NCBI RefSeq assembly: GCF_015704865.1
Contig: NZ_JADQTO010000009.1
Coordinates: 62,001 to 126,000 of the forward strand
Source: Actinoplanes aureus
GTDB taxonomy: Bacteria; Actinomycetota; Actinomycetes; Mycobacteriales; Micromonosporaceae
Reading direction: 5' to 3'
DNA: 64,000 nt
Both the position numbers and the translations under genes were made by a program. Below, piece by piece: positions 25,625 through 34,157 of this stretch. Under the pieces are notes generated by a model. That model searched no databases. It saw only the letters and a list, made by a program, of their open reading frames with translations, and was not told where the DNA came from. Each line of letters opens with the position of its first letter. Position 1 is the first letter of the stretch.

Positions 25625-26458
25625 TCAGCCCAGCATCCGCTTGACCGTGCTCGGTGGCCGGCCGAGATGCTTGCGGACGACCCGGGTCAGGTGTGACTGG
25701 TCGGCGAAGCCGTAGCGGGCGGCCAGAGTACGCAGGCAGTCGGCGCCGTCCTGGAGCTCGCCCAGTACCGCGCGGATCCGCATCCGGTTGCGATAGTCGG
25801 TGAGGGTCTCCCCGGTGACCGCCCGGAAGAGCCGGCTCAGGTGGTGCGGCGAGCAGTTCACCTGGGCCGCGATCTCGGTCAGCCCGTACGCGTACCGCCC
25901 GTCGGCCAGGACTTCCCGGGCGTCCGCGACGAGCCGCCGGTGCGCCGCGGCGGTCGACGGGCGCCGAGGGACCGATCCGGAGGCCTGCGGCGCGAGCCGG
26001 TCCAGGATGGCGTGCAGCCGCTCGGCCACGGCGAGCGGGTCGAAGTCCTGCCGGCAGGTGGCCAGGAGGACCCGGTGGTGCAGGTCGGTAGCGTCGTCGA
26101 GGGGGAACGAGTACGCCGGCGCGGGCCACCGGTCGGAGACCTCCGGGTCGAGTTCGATCGCGGTGAAGGTGTCGCCGCAGCCCAGCGGATGTGCCACCCG
26201 CAGCTCGTCACCGGGACGGGTCAGGATCGCGGCACCACTGTCGACGAAGACCTCCTGACCGTTGACCTGCAACAGATAGGCGCCGGATCGGGGCAGCACG
26301 AGCCGGTGGACCGACTCGTACGCGAGCCGCCCGAACCGCTTGCCGTCCACTCCGCAGCGGGCCTCGAACAGCCGCATGCCGTCGAGGTGCCCGAGGCATC
26401 GGCCGCTGCCGGGCTGTCCGGCGTACCGGGCGCGGCACTGCTGACATGTCCATCGCAT
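25625..26458 (-). CDS. AraC-family transcriptional regulator with Cys-rich N-terminus
   Basis: A 277-residue regulator. The N-terminal half is a cupin-like sensor (YLLQVNGQEVFVDSGAAILT). The C-terminal 100 residues carry two AraC helix-turn-helix units (LTEIAAQVNCSPHHLSRLFR and LAARYGFADQSHLTRVVRKH). The ATG is 2 bp after the DeoR gene's stop, so the two regulators are probably co-transcribed. That start gives an unusual head, WTCQQCRARYAGQPGSGRC, which looks like a small metal-binding knuckle. If translation instead begins at the next ATG (26377) this head is absent. The target genes are unknown; the sugar operon across from DeoR is a candidate. Confidence 0.8.
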   Translation of the reverse strand: MRWTCQQCRARYAGQPGSGRCLGHLDGMRLFEARCGVDGKRFGRLAYESVHRLVLPRSGAYLLQVNGQEVFVDSGAAILTRPGDELRVAHPLGCGDTFTAIELDPEVSDRWPAPAYSFPLDDATDLHHRVLLATCRQDFDPLAVAERLHAILDRLAPQASGSVPRRPSTAAAHRRLVADAREVLADGRYAYGLTEIAAQVNCSPHHLSRLFRAVTGETLTDYRNRMRIRAVLGELQDGADCLRTLAARYGFADQSHLTRVVRKHLGRPPSTVKRMLG

Positions 26459-26460
26459 GG

Positions 26461-27258
26461 TCAGGCCAGCATGACGCGTACCCCGGCCTCCTCGATACGG
26501 GCGATTTCGTCGTCCGGCGCACTGGCGTCGGTGACCAGCACGTCGACCGCCTCGATCGGGCAGATCCGGGCGAACGCCCGCCGGCCGATCTTCGAACCGT
26601 CGGCGGCGACGATCACCTGGGCGGCGCTCTCGACGAGCAGGCGGTTGATGTCGGCTTCGCCCTCGTGGTGGCAGGTGGCGCCACGGCCGGTGTCCAGCCC
26701 GCTGACCCCGATGATGGCCGCGTCGATGGTGATCCGGCCGAAGATGCCGGTCGCGAGGGGACCGATCAACTCGAACGACTGCGACCGGGCCACGCCGCCG
26801 GTGGAGACCACCTTGACGTGTGGGCGGACCACCAGCTCGTTGGCGATGTTGAGGGCGTTGGTGACGATCGTCAGGGCCGGTTCGCCCGGCTCGTTCCGCA
26901 GGTCCGCCTGGGTGGCGAGGGCGCGGGCCACCTCGGTCGTGGTGGTGCCGCCGTTGACGCCGACCGTCGAGCCGGGCACGACCAGTGCCGCCGCGGCGGC
27001 GGCGATGCGCTGCTTCTCCACGGCGTTGCGGGCGGCCTTGTACCGCAGCGGCAGCTCGTAGGCGACGGTGTGTGCCACGACGCCGCCCCGGGTGCGGGTG
27101 ACCATCTGCTGCTGGGCGAGCTCGTCGAAGTCGCGCCGGATGGTGGCCGCGGAGACGTCGAGCTCCTGAGCGGCCTCCTCGATGCTCAGCCGCTTCCGGT
27201 CGGACAGCAGCTCCAGGAGGGTGTTCCACCGCTCGTACCTACTCACGGCCGCAAGCAT
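26461..27258 (-). CDS. DeoR-family repressor of sugar catabolism
   Basis: A 265-residue repressor. An N-terminal winged helix (LSIEEAAQELDVSAATIRRD) is followed by a DeoRC sugar-phosphate sensor with VNGGTTTTEVARAL, IVTNALNIANEL and a C-terminal VADGSKIGRRAF-like motif. Such proteins bind a phosphorylated sugar intermediate. The start is set at the first ATG; a GTG 12 bp later (VSRYERW) is also plausible, while the longer TTG start would place coding sequence over the operator-like repeats. It is divergent from the isomerase-kinase-aldolase operon and almost certainly controls it. Confidence 0.87.
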   Translation of the reverse strand: MLAAVSRYERWNTLLELLSDRKRLSIEEAAQELDVSAATIRRDFDELAQQQMVTRTRGGVVAHTVAYELPLRYKAARNAVEKQRIAAAAAALVVPGSTVGVNGGTTTTEVARALATQADLRNEPGEPALTIVTNALNIANELVVRPHVKVVSTGGVARSQSFELIGPLATGIFGRITIDAAIIGVSGLDTGRGATCHHEGEADINRLLVESAAQVIVAADGSKIGRRAFARICPIEAVDVLVTDASAPDDEIARIEEAGVRVMLA

Positions 27259-27263
27259 AGGCG

Positions 27264-27310
27264 TTGCAATCTTCTGCAATGTATCGCTAGTTTCATTGCA
27301 TGATGTTGCA
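27264..27310. promoter_or_regulatory. Repeated TTGCA/TGCAA boxes between deoR-type and SIS genes
   Basis: The divergent region holds TTGCAAT (27264-27270), TGCAAT (27275-27280), ATTGCA (27295-27300) and TTGCA (27306-27310), giving both inverted and direct spacing. The AT-rich repeats overlap the first codons of the SIS gene and sit just before the DeoR gene. They are the natural binding site for the DeoR protein (inference). Confidence 0.6.
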
Positions 27311-28178
27311 TGTCGAGATCGAGATCGACAGTCAGCCGGAGTGTTGGCGCCGAGCCGTCGTGCTCGCCGAGAACACGCCGGCGCTGCCGCGTACCGGCGA
27401 ACGGGTGGCCGTCGTCGGTTGCGGCACGTCGTGGTTCATGGCGCAGGCGTACGCGGCACTGCGCGAAACCGCCGGGCGGGGACTCACCGACGCGTACGCG
27501 GCGTCCGAGTTTCCGCCCGGGCGCGACTACGACCGGGTGCTGGCGCTGACCCGCTCCGGCACCACGACCGAGGTGCTGCACCTGCTGGCCGCCCTTCGTG
27601 GCCGGGTGCCGACCACCGCCATAACCGCCGACCCGGGCAGCCCGGTGACGCGGGCCGCCGACGACGTCGTGGTGCTGGACTTCGCCGACGAGCGTTCGGT
27701 GGTGCAGACCCGATTCGCCACCACGCAACTGATGCTGCTGCGCGCACACCTGGGCCAGGACACGACCGCGGCCATCGCTGACGTGGAACGCGCGCTGGCG
27801 CAGCCGCTGGGTGCCGGCCTGGTGACGGCGGAACAGTTCACCTTCCTCGGCTCCGGCTGGACCAACGGGCTGGCGCAGGAGGCGGCGCTGAAGATGCGCG
27901 AGGCGGCCGGTGCCTGGACCGAGGCGTACCCGGCGATGGAGTACCGGCACGGGCCGATCAGCATCGCCGCACCCGGCCGGGTGGTGTGGATCCTCGGGGC
28001 GACCCCGGCGGGCCTGACCGAGCAGATCACCGCCACCGGGGCCACGCTGGTCACCGCCGAGCTGGATCCGCTGGCCGATCTCGTACGCGTGCAGCGGCTC
28101 GCCGTAGCCGTGGCGCGCCACCGGGGCCTGCACCCGGACGAGCCGCGCCACCTGACCCGCTCGGTCATCCTCCAATGA
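27300..28178 (+). CDS. SIS-domain sugar-phosphate isomerase/deaminase (AgaS/GlmS-like)
   Basis: A 292-residue protein made of two SIS domains. The first has VAVVGCGTSWFMAQ and LALTRSGTTTEV, the second FLGSGWTNGLAQEAALKMRE and the family mark YPAMEYRHGP. This pattern fits AgaS-type ketose/aldose-6-phosphate isomerases and deaminases, related to the isomerase half of GlmS. With a PfkB kinase and class II aldolase next in the operon, conversion of galactosamine-6-phosphate to tagatose-6-phosphate is the best guess. The ATG has no Shine-Dalgarno sequence and lies inside the operator repeats, so the transcript may be leaderless. Confidence 0.85.
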   Translation: MMLHVEIEIDSQPECWRRAVVLAENTPALPRTGERVAVVGCGTSWFMAQAYAALRETAGRGLTDAYAASEFPPGRDYDRVLALTRSGTTTEVLHLLAALRGRVPTTAITADPGSPVTRAADDVVVLDFADERSVVQTRFATTQLMLLRAHLGQDTTAAIADVERALAQPLGAGLVTAEQFTFLGSGWTNGLAQEAALKMREAAGAWTEAYPAMEYRHGPISIAAPGRVVWILGATPAGLTEQITATGATLVTAELDPLADLVRVQRLAVAVARHRGLHPDEPRHLTRSVILQ

Positions 28179-29062
28179 TCATCACGGTCACCCTGAACGC
28201 AGCGCTCGACATCACCTACGGCATGACGAGCGTGGCCATGGGCGACACCAACCGGGTCGCCCGGGTGCTGGAGCGGCCCGGCGGCAAGGGCCTCAACGTG
28301 GCGCGGGTGCTGCACACACTCGGCGAACCGGTGCTGGCCTGCGGACTGCTCGGCGGCGGCACCGGCGAGGCGGTCCGGGCACAGTTGACGCTGGCCGGGA
28401 TCGACGCGGCGTTCACGCCGATCGAGGGCGAGTCCCGGCGGACCGTCGTGCTGGCCGAGCCGGACCGCACCACCCTGCTGAACGAGCCGGGACCGCGGGT
28501 CACGGCAGACGAGTGGCAGTCCTTCCTGGCCGACTTCCACCGGTTGACGGCCACCGCGGGCGTCGTGGTGCTCTCCGGGAGCCTGCCGCCGGGCGTACCC
28601 GTCAACGCCTACGAGACTCTGGCGGTCGCCTGCCGGCGGGCCGGCGCCGGCGTGATCCTCGACGCCGACGGCGAACCACTGCGACACGGCCTGGCCGGGC
28701 GGCCGGACATCGTCAAACCCAACGCCGGCGAGCTGTTCCGGCTCGGCCTGCCCGCCGAGGCGGTGCGTCGGGCCGGGGCCACGGCCGTCGTCGTCTCCCG
28801 GGGCCGCGACGGCCTGCTGGCACACACTCCCCACGGCAGCTGGACCGCGACCCCACCGGCGATCACCGGCAACCCCACCGGCGCCGGCGACGCCCTGGTA
28901 GCGGCCCTGGCCTGCGGCCTGGCACACGACTGGAGCTGGCCCGACCGGCTCCGGCACGGCGCCGCCCTCTCCGCCGCGGCCGTGCGAGCCGAGGTCGCCG
29001 GCGCCTTCGAGCCGGCCACCTACCGGGCTCTCCTCCCCCAGATCCGCCTCCAGCCCCTCTGA
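28175..29062 (+). CDS. PfkB-family 1-phosphofructokinase/tagatose-6-phosphate kinase
   Basis: A 295-residue sugar-phosphate kinase of the LacC/FruK branch. It starts MIITVTLNAALDITY, as is usual in this branch, and has the substrate loop PGGKGLNVARVL and the ATP/catalytic signature NPTGAGDALVAAL near the C-terminus. Its ATG overlaps the isomerase stop (ATGA). Between an AgaS-like enzyme and a bisphosphate aldolase, phosphorylation of tagatose-6-phosphate to the 1,6-bisphosphate is likely; fructose-1-phosphate is the alternative. Confidence 0.88.
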   Translation: MIITVTLNAALDITYGMTSVAMGDTNRVARVLERPGGKGLNVARVLHTLGEPVLACGLLGGGTGEAVRAQLTLAGIDAAFTPIEGESRRTVVLAEPDRTTLLNEPGPRVTADEWQSFLADFHRLTATAGVVVLSGSLPPGVPVNAYETLAVACRRAGAGVILDADGEPLRHGLAGRPDIVKPNAGELFRLGLPAEAVRRAGATAVVVSRGRDGLLAHTPHGSWTATPPAITGNPTGAGDALVAALACGLAHDWSWPDRLRHGAALSAAAVRAEVAGAFEPATYRALLPQIRLQPL

Positions 29063-29073
29063 AGGACCCCGCC

Positions 29074-29907
29074 ATGCCCCTCGTGAACATCGCCGACATC
29101 ATCACGCCGGCCGCCATGACCGGCCGCCCGGTCGGCGCCTTCAACGTCGTCCAGCTGGAACACGCCGAAGCCATCGTCGCCGGCGCGGAACGCGCCCAGG
29201 CACCCGTCGTGCTCCAGATCAGCGAGAACTGTGCCCGCTACCACGGCGCGCTCGCCCCGATCGGTGCCGCCACACTGGCCGTGGCCCGGGTCGCCACCGT
29301 GCCGGTGGCCGTCCATCTCGACCACGCGACCACCGCCGACCTGGTCCGGGAAGCCGTCCGGCTCGGCTTCGGCTCGGTCATGTACGACGCCTCCGCCCTC
29401 GGCCACGACGCCAACATCGCCGCGACCCGCGACGTCACCGGCTGGTGCCACCGGCACGACGTCTGGGTCGAGGCCGAACTCGGCGAGATCGGCGGCAAGG
29501 ACGGCGTCCACGCGCCCGGCGTACGCACCGACCCCGCCGACGCGGCCGCCTACGTCCAGGCCACCGGCGTGGACGCCCTCGCCGTGGCCGTCGGCAGCTC
29601 ACACGCCATGCTCACCCGCGACGCGGTCCTCGACCTCGACCTGATCGCCGAGATCCACGCCGCGGTGCCCGTGCCGCTGGTGCTGCACGGCTCCTCCGGC
29701 GTACCCGACACCACCCTCACCGCCGCCGCCCGCCGCGGCATGACCAAAATCAACCTGGCCACGCACCTGAACAAGGTCTTCACCACCGCCATCCGCGACC
29801 ACCTCACCCGCGAACAGCACACCGCCGACCCCCGCGCATACGGCGCAACCGGCCGGGCGGCGCTGAGCAACGAGGTAACCCGCCTGCTAACCAAGGTCCT
29901 CGTCTGA
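29074..29907 (+). CDS. Class II ketose-1,6-bisphosphate aldolase
   Basis: A 277-residue zinc-dependent aldolase of the fructose/tagatose-bisphosphate family, yielding glyceraldehyde-3-phosphate and dihydroxyacetone phosphate. The motifs are VHLDHA (H81, D83, H84), the EIGGKDG loop at 138-144, GSSHAML (H177), LHGSSGVPD (H205), and KINLATHLNK for substrate phosphate. The length fits the KbaY/GatY/FbaA class. It starts 11 bp after the kinase gene with AAGGA upstream and closes the operon. Tagatose-bisphosphate is favoured by context. Confidence 0.88.
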   Translation: MPLVNIADIITPAAMTGRPVGAFNVVQLEHAEAIVAGAERAQAPVVLQISENCARYHGALAPIGAATLAVARVATVPVAVHLDHATTADLVREAVRLGFGSVMYDASALGHDANIAATRDVTGWCHRHDVWVEAELGEIGGKDGVHAPGVRTDPADAAAYVQATGVDALAVAVGSSHAMLTRDAVLDLDLIAEIHAAVPVPLVLHGSSGVPDTTLTAAARRGMTKINLATHLNKVFTTAIRDHLTREQHTADPRAYGATGRAALSNEVTRLLTKVLV

Positions 29908-29910
29908 ACC

Positions 29911-30084
29911 CTTCTGGATCGAGGTCCGCTCTCCGGTCACGCTCCTTTCTCAGTACGCGTGACCGGCGTCCCGCCGAAGCCGACCCCGTCCCCGCTCTCC
30001 CGGCGCGAGCCCGGCTTCCCCGCACCGCCCCAACGCGACCGCCGGGAAACAGCAGCAGCTGCCGGTCACGGCAACGAACGCGGC
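29911..30084. repeat. Dispersed repeat A, copy 2
   Basis: This copy begins 4 bp after the aldolase stop and matches copy 1 at 6205-6377 through CTGGATCGAGGTCC, the CCGAAGCCGACCCCGTC core, CGCGACCGCCGGGAAACAGC and the flank GGTCACGGC.AACGCGGCC. It fills most of the gap between the aldolase and the next gene. Confidence 0.75.
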
Positions 30085-30150
30085 CGGCAACTACTCGCGA
30101 GCGCCCGCCCTCACCGTCATGACGATCACCGGCAGTGGAACGATGGAGCG

Positions 30151-30750
30151 ATGCTCTGGCCGGTCCTGCTCGACACTGCTCCGCGCGACACCACGTGGTC
30201 ACTCGGTGAACGGGTCTCGACCCGCCTCAGATGGCTCGACGACCCAGATCTTCCCGACGACCTGGTGCTGCACCAGGTCGTCGTGCCGGCAAGCACGTTG
30301 CCCGATTTCCACGGGCAGCCCTGGGCGCAACTCATCGAGGCCGGCGACCTGCGCGCGGTCCGGGAAGGCGAGCATCGGGCGGGTGACGTCACGCTCGACG
30401 GATGCCTGGGCTTCGACGCCTTTCTGCGGATCATCGGTGAGTTGCCCGTCACGGTGGGCATCGTCCGGCGGGTTCGAGTCGTGCATGACCTGCACGATCG
30501 CGGCACGAGTGAGTGGATCCGCCGACCCGGGTGCGTGCGCCTGACCGACGTCTCCGATGCCTGCCCCACCCGCCTGCGCGACGAACCGTCATTCGGCGAA
30601 CCGACGCCCGACGACTGGGAACCCGAGCCAGGCACCGTGCAGTTCATGAGCCCTGAGGAGTACTTCCGGCTGGCCCGCGACCACCTCCCGGCAGAGCAGT
30701 GGCAGGCCCGCGGCTTCCTCGTCGACTTGGAGATCGCCGGTCCCGCCTGA
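30151..30750 (+). CDS. Hypothetical protein
   Basis: A 199-residue soluble protein with no family recognised. It has no signal peptide or membrane helix. It is rich in Asp, Arg and aromatic residues and ends EYFRLARDHLPAEQWQARGF followed by a short tail. The ATG start has GGAG 3-6 bp before it; upstream codons in the same frame belong to repeat A. Codon use is typical of the genome. It is convergent with the amidohydrolase gene, so the neighbours give little hint of function. Confidence 0.65.
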   Translation: MLWPVLLDTAPRDTTWSLGERVSTRLRWLDDPDLPDDLVLHQVVVPASTLPDFHGQPWAQLIEAGDLRAVREGEHRAGDVTLDGCLGFDAFLRIIGELPVTVGIVRRVRVVHDLHDRGTSEWIRRPGCVRLTDVSDACPTRLRDEPSFGEPTPDDWEPEPGTVQFMSPEEYFRLARDHLPAEQWQARGFLVDLEIAGPA

Positions 30751-30829
30751 TGCGCACGTTGCCGGGGCAGAGGTAGCAGCCGGGTCGCGGGTGGCACCGG
30801 CTCGACCGGGCCCTGCCTGGGGCAGCCAC

Positions 30830-31906
30830 TCACCGGTGAGCTGGTTGTAGCGCCGATGCGGTGCCGCCGGCAAGGTTCAGGAGGCGGCGGGCGTTGCCGG
30901 CGTACACCTGGGCCAGCACTTCGGGAGGCAGCCCGATCGCCGAGATGTCCCAGCGGCCTTGCGGTGGCACGCGGGAGCCGGGGGCGTACGGAAAGCATTC
31001 GTCCTCGGTCTCCAGGAAGCGCCAGTAGACCTCGTACGCCGAACGGGTCGGCGGAAAAGCGTCGGAGCCGAACAGCACGCGGTCGGGATGCTTGAGGATC
31101 AGGCGGCGGGTGGCGCGCGGCTGCCGGCCCAGTTCGGCGAGGCGTCCGCCGAGGTCCACGTGGAAGTTGGGGTAGCGGGTCAGCATGCCGTCGACCCAGC
31201 CCAGGTCCTCGGCCGCGCAGCCGACGTGTGCGCCGATGAACGTGGTGCCCGGCGCCGCGGCCACCACGTTCTCCAAAGCCTGCATCAGCCGGTCGAACGT
31301 GGGGTGACCGGGTGCGCCGAACCACCACGAAGGGTTCTCCGCCAGCTCCTCCAGCCGCTCGTTGCGATTATCCAGCGGCGCGAAGAAGGCGATCGGGTCG
31401 GCGGTGTGGATGAGCACCGGCAGGCCCAGCTCACCGGCGGCCGCGAAGACGTCGCGCAGCCGCGGGTCGTCGGGCAGCACCCGCGCACCGCTCGCGTCGG
31501 TCACGCTCAGACCGAGATCCTTCCAGACCTTGACGCCTCGGGCGCCGGCGTCGCGGGATCGGCGCAGGCCGGCGATCAGCGCACCGGTCGGGTCGGTGCC
31601 TCGCAGCAGCGACCAGTCCAGGTGGCAGAAGGTGGGAAACCGGGCGGGGTCGTAGCGGGCGATGTTCGCGTCCAGCTCCGCGCCCCAGCGGCCGTCGAGG
31701 TTGACGATGGTCCGCACGCCGACCTCGTCCATCAGGTCGAGCAGCGCGGGAACGTCCGGGATGAGCCAATCACCGCCGCCGAGCCAGCGCCCGAGGTGGT
31801 TGTGGACGTCGACGGCGGGCGTCGACGCGCGCGGCACGTGGGTGAGCGGCCGGCGGAGGGTGGGGACGGGCATGTAGTCGCGCAGGAGCAGGTCGTCCAG
31901 GTTCAT
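30830..31906 (-). CDS. Amidohydrolase-2 family metal-dependent hydrolase
   Basis: A 358-residue TIM-barrel hydrolase of the amidohydrolase-related family (2-pyrone-4,6-dicarboxylate lactonase type). The first strand carries the metal site VDVHNHLGRW, a Lys lies in GVKVWKDLGL, His residues in VLIHTADP and FIGAHVGC, and an Asp in VLFGSDAFPPTRS. Such proteins open sugar lactones or decarboxylate ring acids. It is the last gene of a leftward operon with a PfkB kinase and GH4 hydrolase and overlaps the kinase stop (ATGA), so a role in late sugar breakdown is plausible. Confidence 0.82.
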   Translation of the reverse strand: MNLDDLLLRDYMPVPTLRRPLTHVPRASTPAVDVHNHLGRWLGGGDWLIPDVPALLDLMDEVGVRTIVNLDGRWGAELDANIARYDPARFPTFCHLDWSLLRGTDPTGALIAGLRRSRDAGARGVKVWKDLGLSVTDASGARVLPDDPRLRDVFAAAGELGLPVLIHTADPIAFFAPLDNRNERLEELAENPSWWFGAPGHPTFDRLMQALENVVAAAPGTTFIGAHVGCAAEDLGWVDGMLTRYPNFHVDLGGRLAELGRQPRATRRLILKHPDRVLFGSDAFPPTRSAYEVYWRFLETEDECFPYAPGSRVPPQGRWDISAIGLPPEVLAQVYAGNARRLLNLAGGTASALQPAHR

Positions 31907-32820
31907 GCGGTGCTCGTCTCCGTACCGATCTCGGTCATGGTGGGTTGGGCCGCGGTGCCGCCGGCGGCCCGGGTGGAGAGCGCGCCGCATGCGGCGGCGA
32001 GCCGCAGGCTCGTGGTGAGGTCCGCGCCGCCGAGGTGGCCGGCGAGGAAGCCGGCGTTGAAGCTGTCGCCGGCGCCGACCGTGTCGACCGGGGTCGCGGG
32101 CCGCCCGGGCACGGTGATCGGTCCGCCGTCCGCCCAGGCCAGGGCGCCGCCGGCGCCGCGTTTGACCACGACGAGGCCGCCAGACGCGGCGAGGGCTTCG
32201 GCCGCCGCAAGAACGTCATCGGTACGCGTGAGCGCGAGCGCTTCCGCCTCGTTGGGCAGGAAGATGTCGGTCCGCGCGATCGCGTCGGCGACCCCGCTGT
32301 CCCAGCGGCCGGACGGGTCGTCGTTGGTGTCGAGTGACGTCGTGATCCCCCGGTCCCGCAGGCCGGCGAACCATGCCGGCAGCCCCGCGGCGAGCCGGGG
32401 TTGCAGGAAGTAGGAGCTCACGTGCACATGCCGGGCCGACACCGGTCCGATGTCGCCGATCCGGAGCAGCGGCAGGCAGCCCGGCGCGGTGAGAATCGCC
32501 CGGTCATCGCCGCCGGCGAGTACCACGGTCAGCGCGGTCGCCACGGAAGGGTCCACGACGCAGCCGGTGACGTCGACGCCGCGCTCGCGCAGCGCGTCGA
32601 GGCAGAACCGCCCGGCCGGATCGTCGCCGACCCGGCCGGCGAACGCGGTGCGGAGCCCGAGCCGCGCGGCGCCGCAGGCGGTGATCGCCGCGGAGCCGCC
32701 GAGTGTCAGCGCGCCGCCGGCCACGAGGCGTTCCCGCTGGCCCCAGGGCAGGTCGGCCGGTGCGCCGGAGAGCACCGCGTCGGGGTTGGCGTCCCCCACG
32801 ACCAGCAGGTCGAACGTCAT
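31903..32820 (-). CDS. PfkB-family carbohydrate kinase
   Basis: A 305-residue ribokinase/fructokinase-type enzyme. N-terminal DLLVVGDANPDAVLSG and LGGSAAITACGAARLG form the sugar site, and VDTVGAGDSFNAGFLAG is the ATP/catalytic motif. Start and stop overlap the neighbours (ATGA on both sides), which fixes the gene limits; the larger open frame around it is not coding. With GH4 and GH36 hydrolases nearby it probably phosphorylates a released monosaccharide or a derivative; the specific sugar is not evident. Confidence 0.88.
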   Translation of the reverse strand: MTFDLLVVGDANPDAVLSGAPADLPWGQRERLVAGGALTLGGSAAITACGAARLGLRTAFAGRVGDDPAGRFCLDALRERGVDVTGCVVDPSVATALTVVLAGGDDRAILTAPGCLPLLRIGDIGPVSARHVHVSSYFLQPRLAAGLPAWFAGLRDRGITTSLDTNDDPSGRWDSGVADAIARTDIFLPNEAEALALTRTDDVLAAAEALAASGGLVVVKRGAGGALAWADGGPITVPGRPATPVDTVGAGDSFNAGFLAGHLGGADLTTSLRLAAACGALSTRAAGGTAAQPTMTEIGTETSTA

Positions 32821-34100
32821 GCGCGCAGCCCTTCGGGGAGCAGCGGGCCGTGGGCGCGGGTCAGCGCGTCGCACATCTGCTCGATCGCGTCGACGGTCAG
32901 CGTCGCGGCGGTGTTGGGGTCGGCCATCGCGGCGTGCCGTACCAGCCGCGGATCGCCGGTCAGCGCGGCCTCGACGGTGAGCTCGCCGACGCTGACGTAG
33001 GGCCGGTTGACCGCGGCGAGCTGCGGCGGCAGGGCACCCATCGGCTGGGGACGGGCGCCGGTGGCGTCGACCAGCGTGGGCACCTCGACCGCGAAGCCGT
33101 GCGGCAGGTTGTCGATCAGCCCGTTGTTGGGCACGTTGGCGACGATCCGGCGGGGTGTGCCGGTGACCATGCTGTGGATCACCTGGGGCGCGTACTCGGT
33201 GGTGTCGCTCTCCAGATCCAGTGGGGCGCCGTCGCGGATCGCGGCGTACTCGGCGAGGTTGTTCTCGCTGACCGTCAGGTACTCGCCGACCGGGATGCGC
33301 AGCCGGGCGATCTCCGCGTCGTGGTGCAGGTACCACGGCACGTACTCGGCGGAGTGCTCGCTCGTCTCGGTCGGGTAGTAGCCGAGCCGGCGGTACATGT
33401 CGACGCGTACCCGCCGGCGCAGCTGCGGATCGGCCTCGATGGCGGCGTCGAGTGCCGGGTAGAGGTCGGTGCCGTTCCGCTGCCAGCGCAGGATCCACGC
33501 CTGGTGGTTGACGCCGGCGCTGTCGAACTCGACGTCGCCGAACGGCACGCCGACGATGTCGCAGAGGCCGCGGATGGTCCAGTGCACCGAGTGGCAGAGC
33601 CCGAGCACCTTGAGCCGCGGCGCCACCCGGGCCAGGTAGGTGACGTTCATGGCCATCGGGTTGGTGTAGTTGAGCAGCCACGCGTCGGGGCACAGTCGCG
33701 CCATGTCGGCGGCGATGGCGTCGAGCACCGGGAAGGTACGCAGGCCGCGGAAGATGCCGCCGACGCCGATGGTGTCGCCGATCGTCTGGCGCAGGCCGAA
33801 GCGGGCCGGCACGTCGAAGTCGGTACGAGTGGCCGGGTACCCGCCGACCTGGATGGCGTTGATGACGAAGTCGGCGCCGTCCAGGGCGGCCCGCCGGTCG
33901 AGCGTCGCGACGACCTCGGGCCGGACGCCGTACGCGTCGGCGATGCGCCCGGCCACCGAAGAAGCCGTGGCCAGCCGTCCGGGGTCGATGTCGTGCAGGA
34001 CGAGGCGGGCGCCGGTGAGCTCGGGGAAGCCGAGGATGTCGGTGATCAGTTGCCGGGTGAACACGACGCTGCCCGCGCCGAGGAACACGATGGTCGTCAT
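32817..34100 (-). CDS. GH4 family NAD-dependent glycosidase (alpha-galactosidase/alpha-glucosidase-like)
   Basis: A 427-residue intracellular GH4 enzyme, which cleaves glycosides by NAD+-dependent oxidation at C3 with Mn2+. The NAD fold is TIVFLGAGSVVFTRQL (3-18), followed by NYTNPMAMN (144-152). The metal ligands are C169 in GLCHSVHW and H199 in GVNHQAW. The CHSVHW form matches the MelA/AglA unphosphorylated alpha-glycosidase branch rather than 6-phospho-glycosidases. It heads the coupled GH4-PfkB-amidohydrolase operon. Together with GH36 across the locus it supports alpha-galactosides as substrate, though alpha-glucosides cannot be excluded. Confidence 0.88.
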   Translation of the reverse strand: MTTIVFLGAGSVVFTRQLITDILGFPELTGARLVLHDIDPGRLATASSVAGRIADAYGVRPEVVATLDRRAALDGADFVINAIQVGGYPATRTDFDVPARFGLRQTIGDTIGVGGIFRGLRTFPVLDAIAADMARLCPDAWLLNYTNPMAMNVTYLARVAPRLKVLGLCHSVHWTIRGLCDIVGVPFGDVEFDSAGVNHQAWILRWQRNGTDLYPALDAAIEADPQLRRRVRVDMYRRLGYYPTETSEHSAEYVPWYLHHDAEIARLRIPVGEYLTVSENNLAEYAAIRDGAPLDLESDTTEYAPQVIHSMVTGTPRRIVANVPNNGLIDNLPHGFAVEVPTLVDATGARPQPMGALPPQLAAVNRPYVSVGELTVEAALTGDPRLVRHAAMADPNTAATLTVDAIEQMCDALTRAHGPLLPEGLRA

Positions 34101-34157
34101 AACCGGTCTTTCGCTCCGGTGGCCGGCCAGGCGCCGGAGCGCCCGGCCGGCCCTGGG

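Noticed and set aside
26459..27229. N-terminal extension of the AraC frame through deoR
   Set aside because: It is out-of-frame deoR sequence with low-complexity composition; the short form has normal AraC length.
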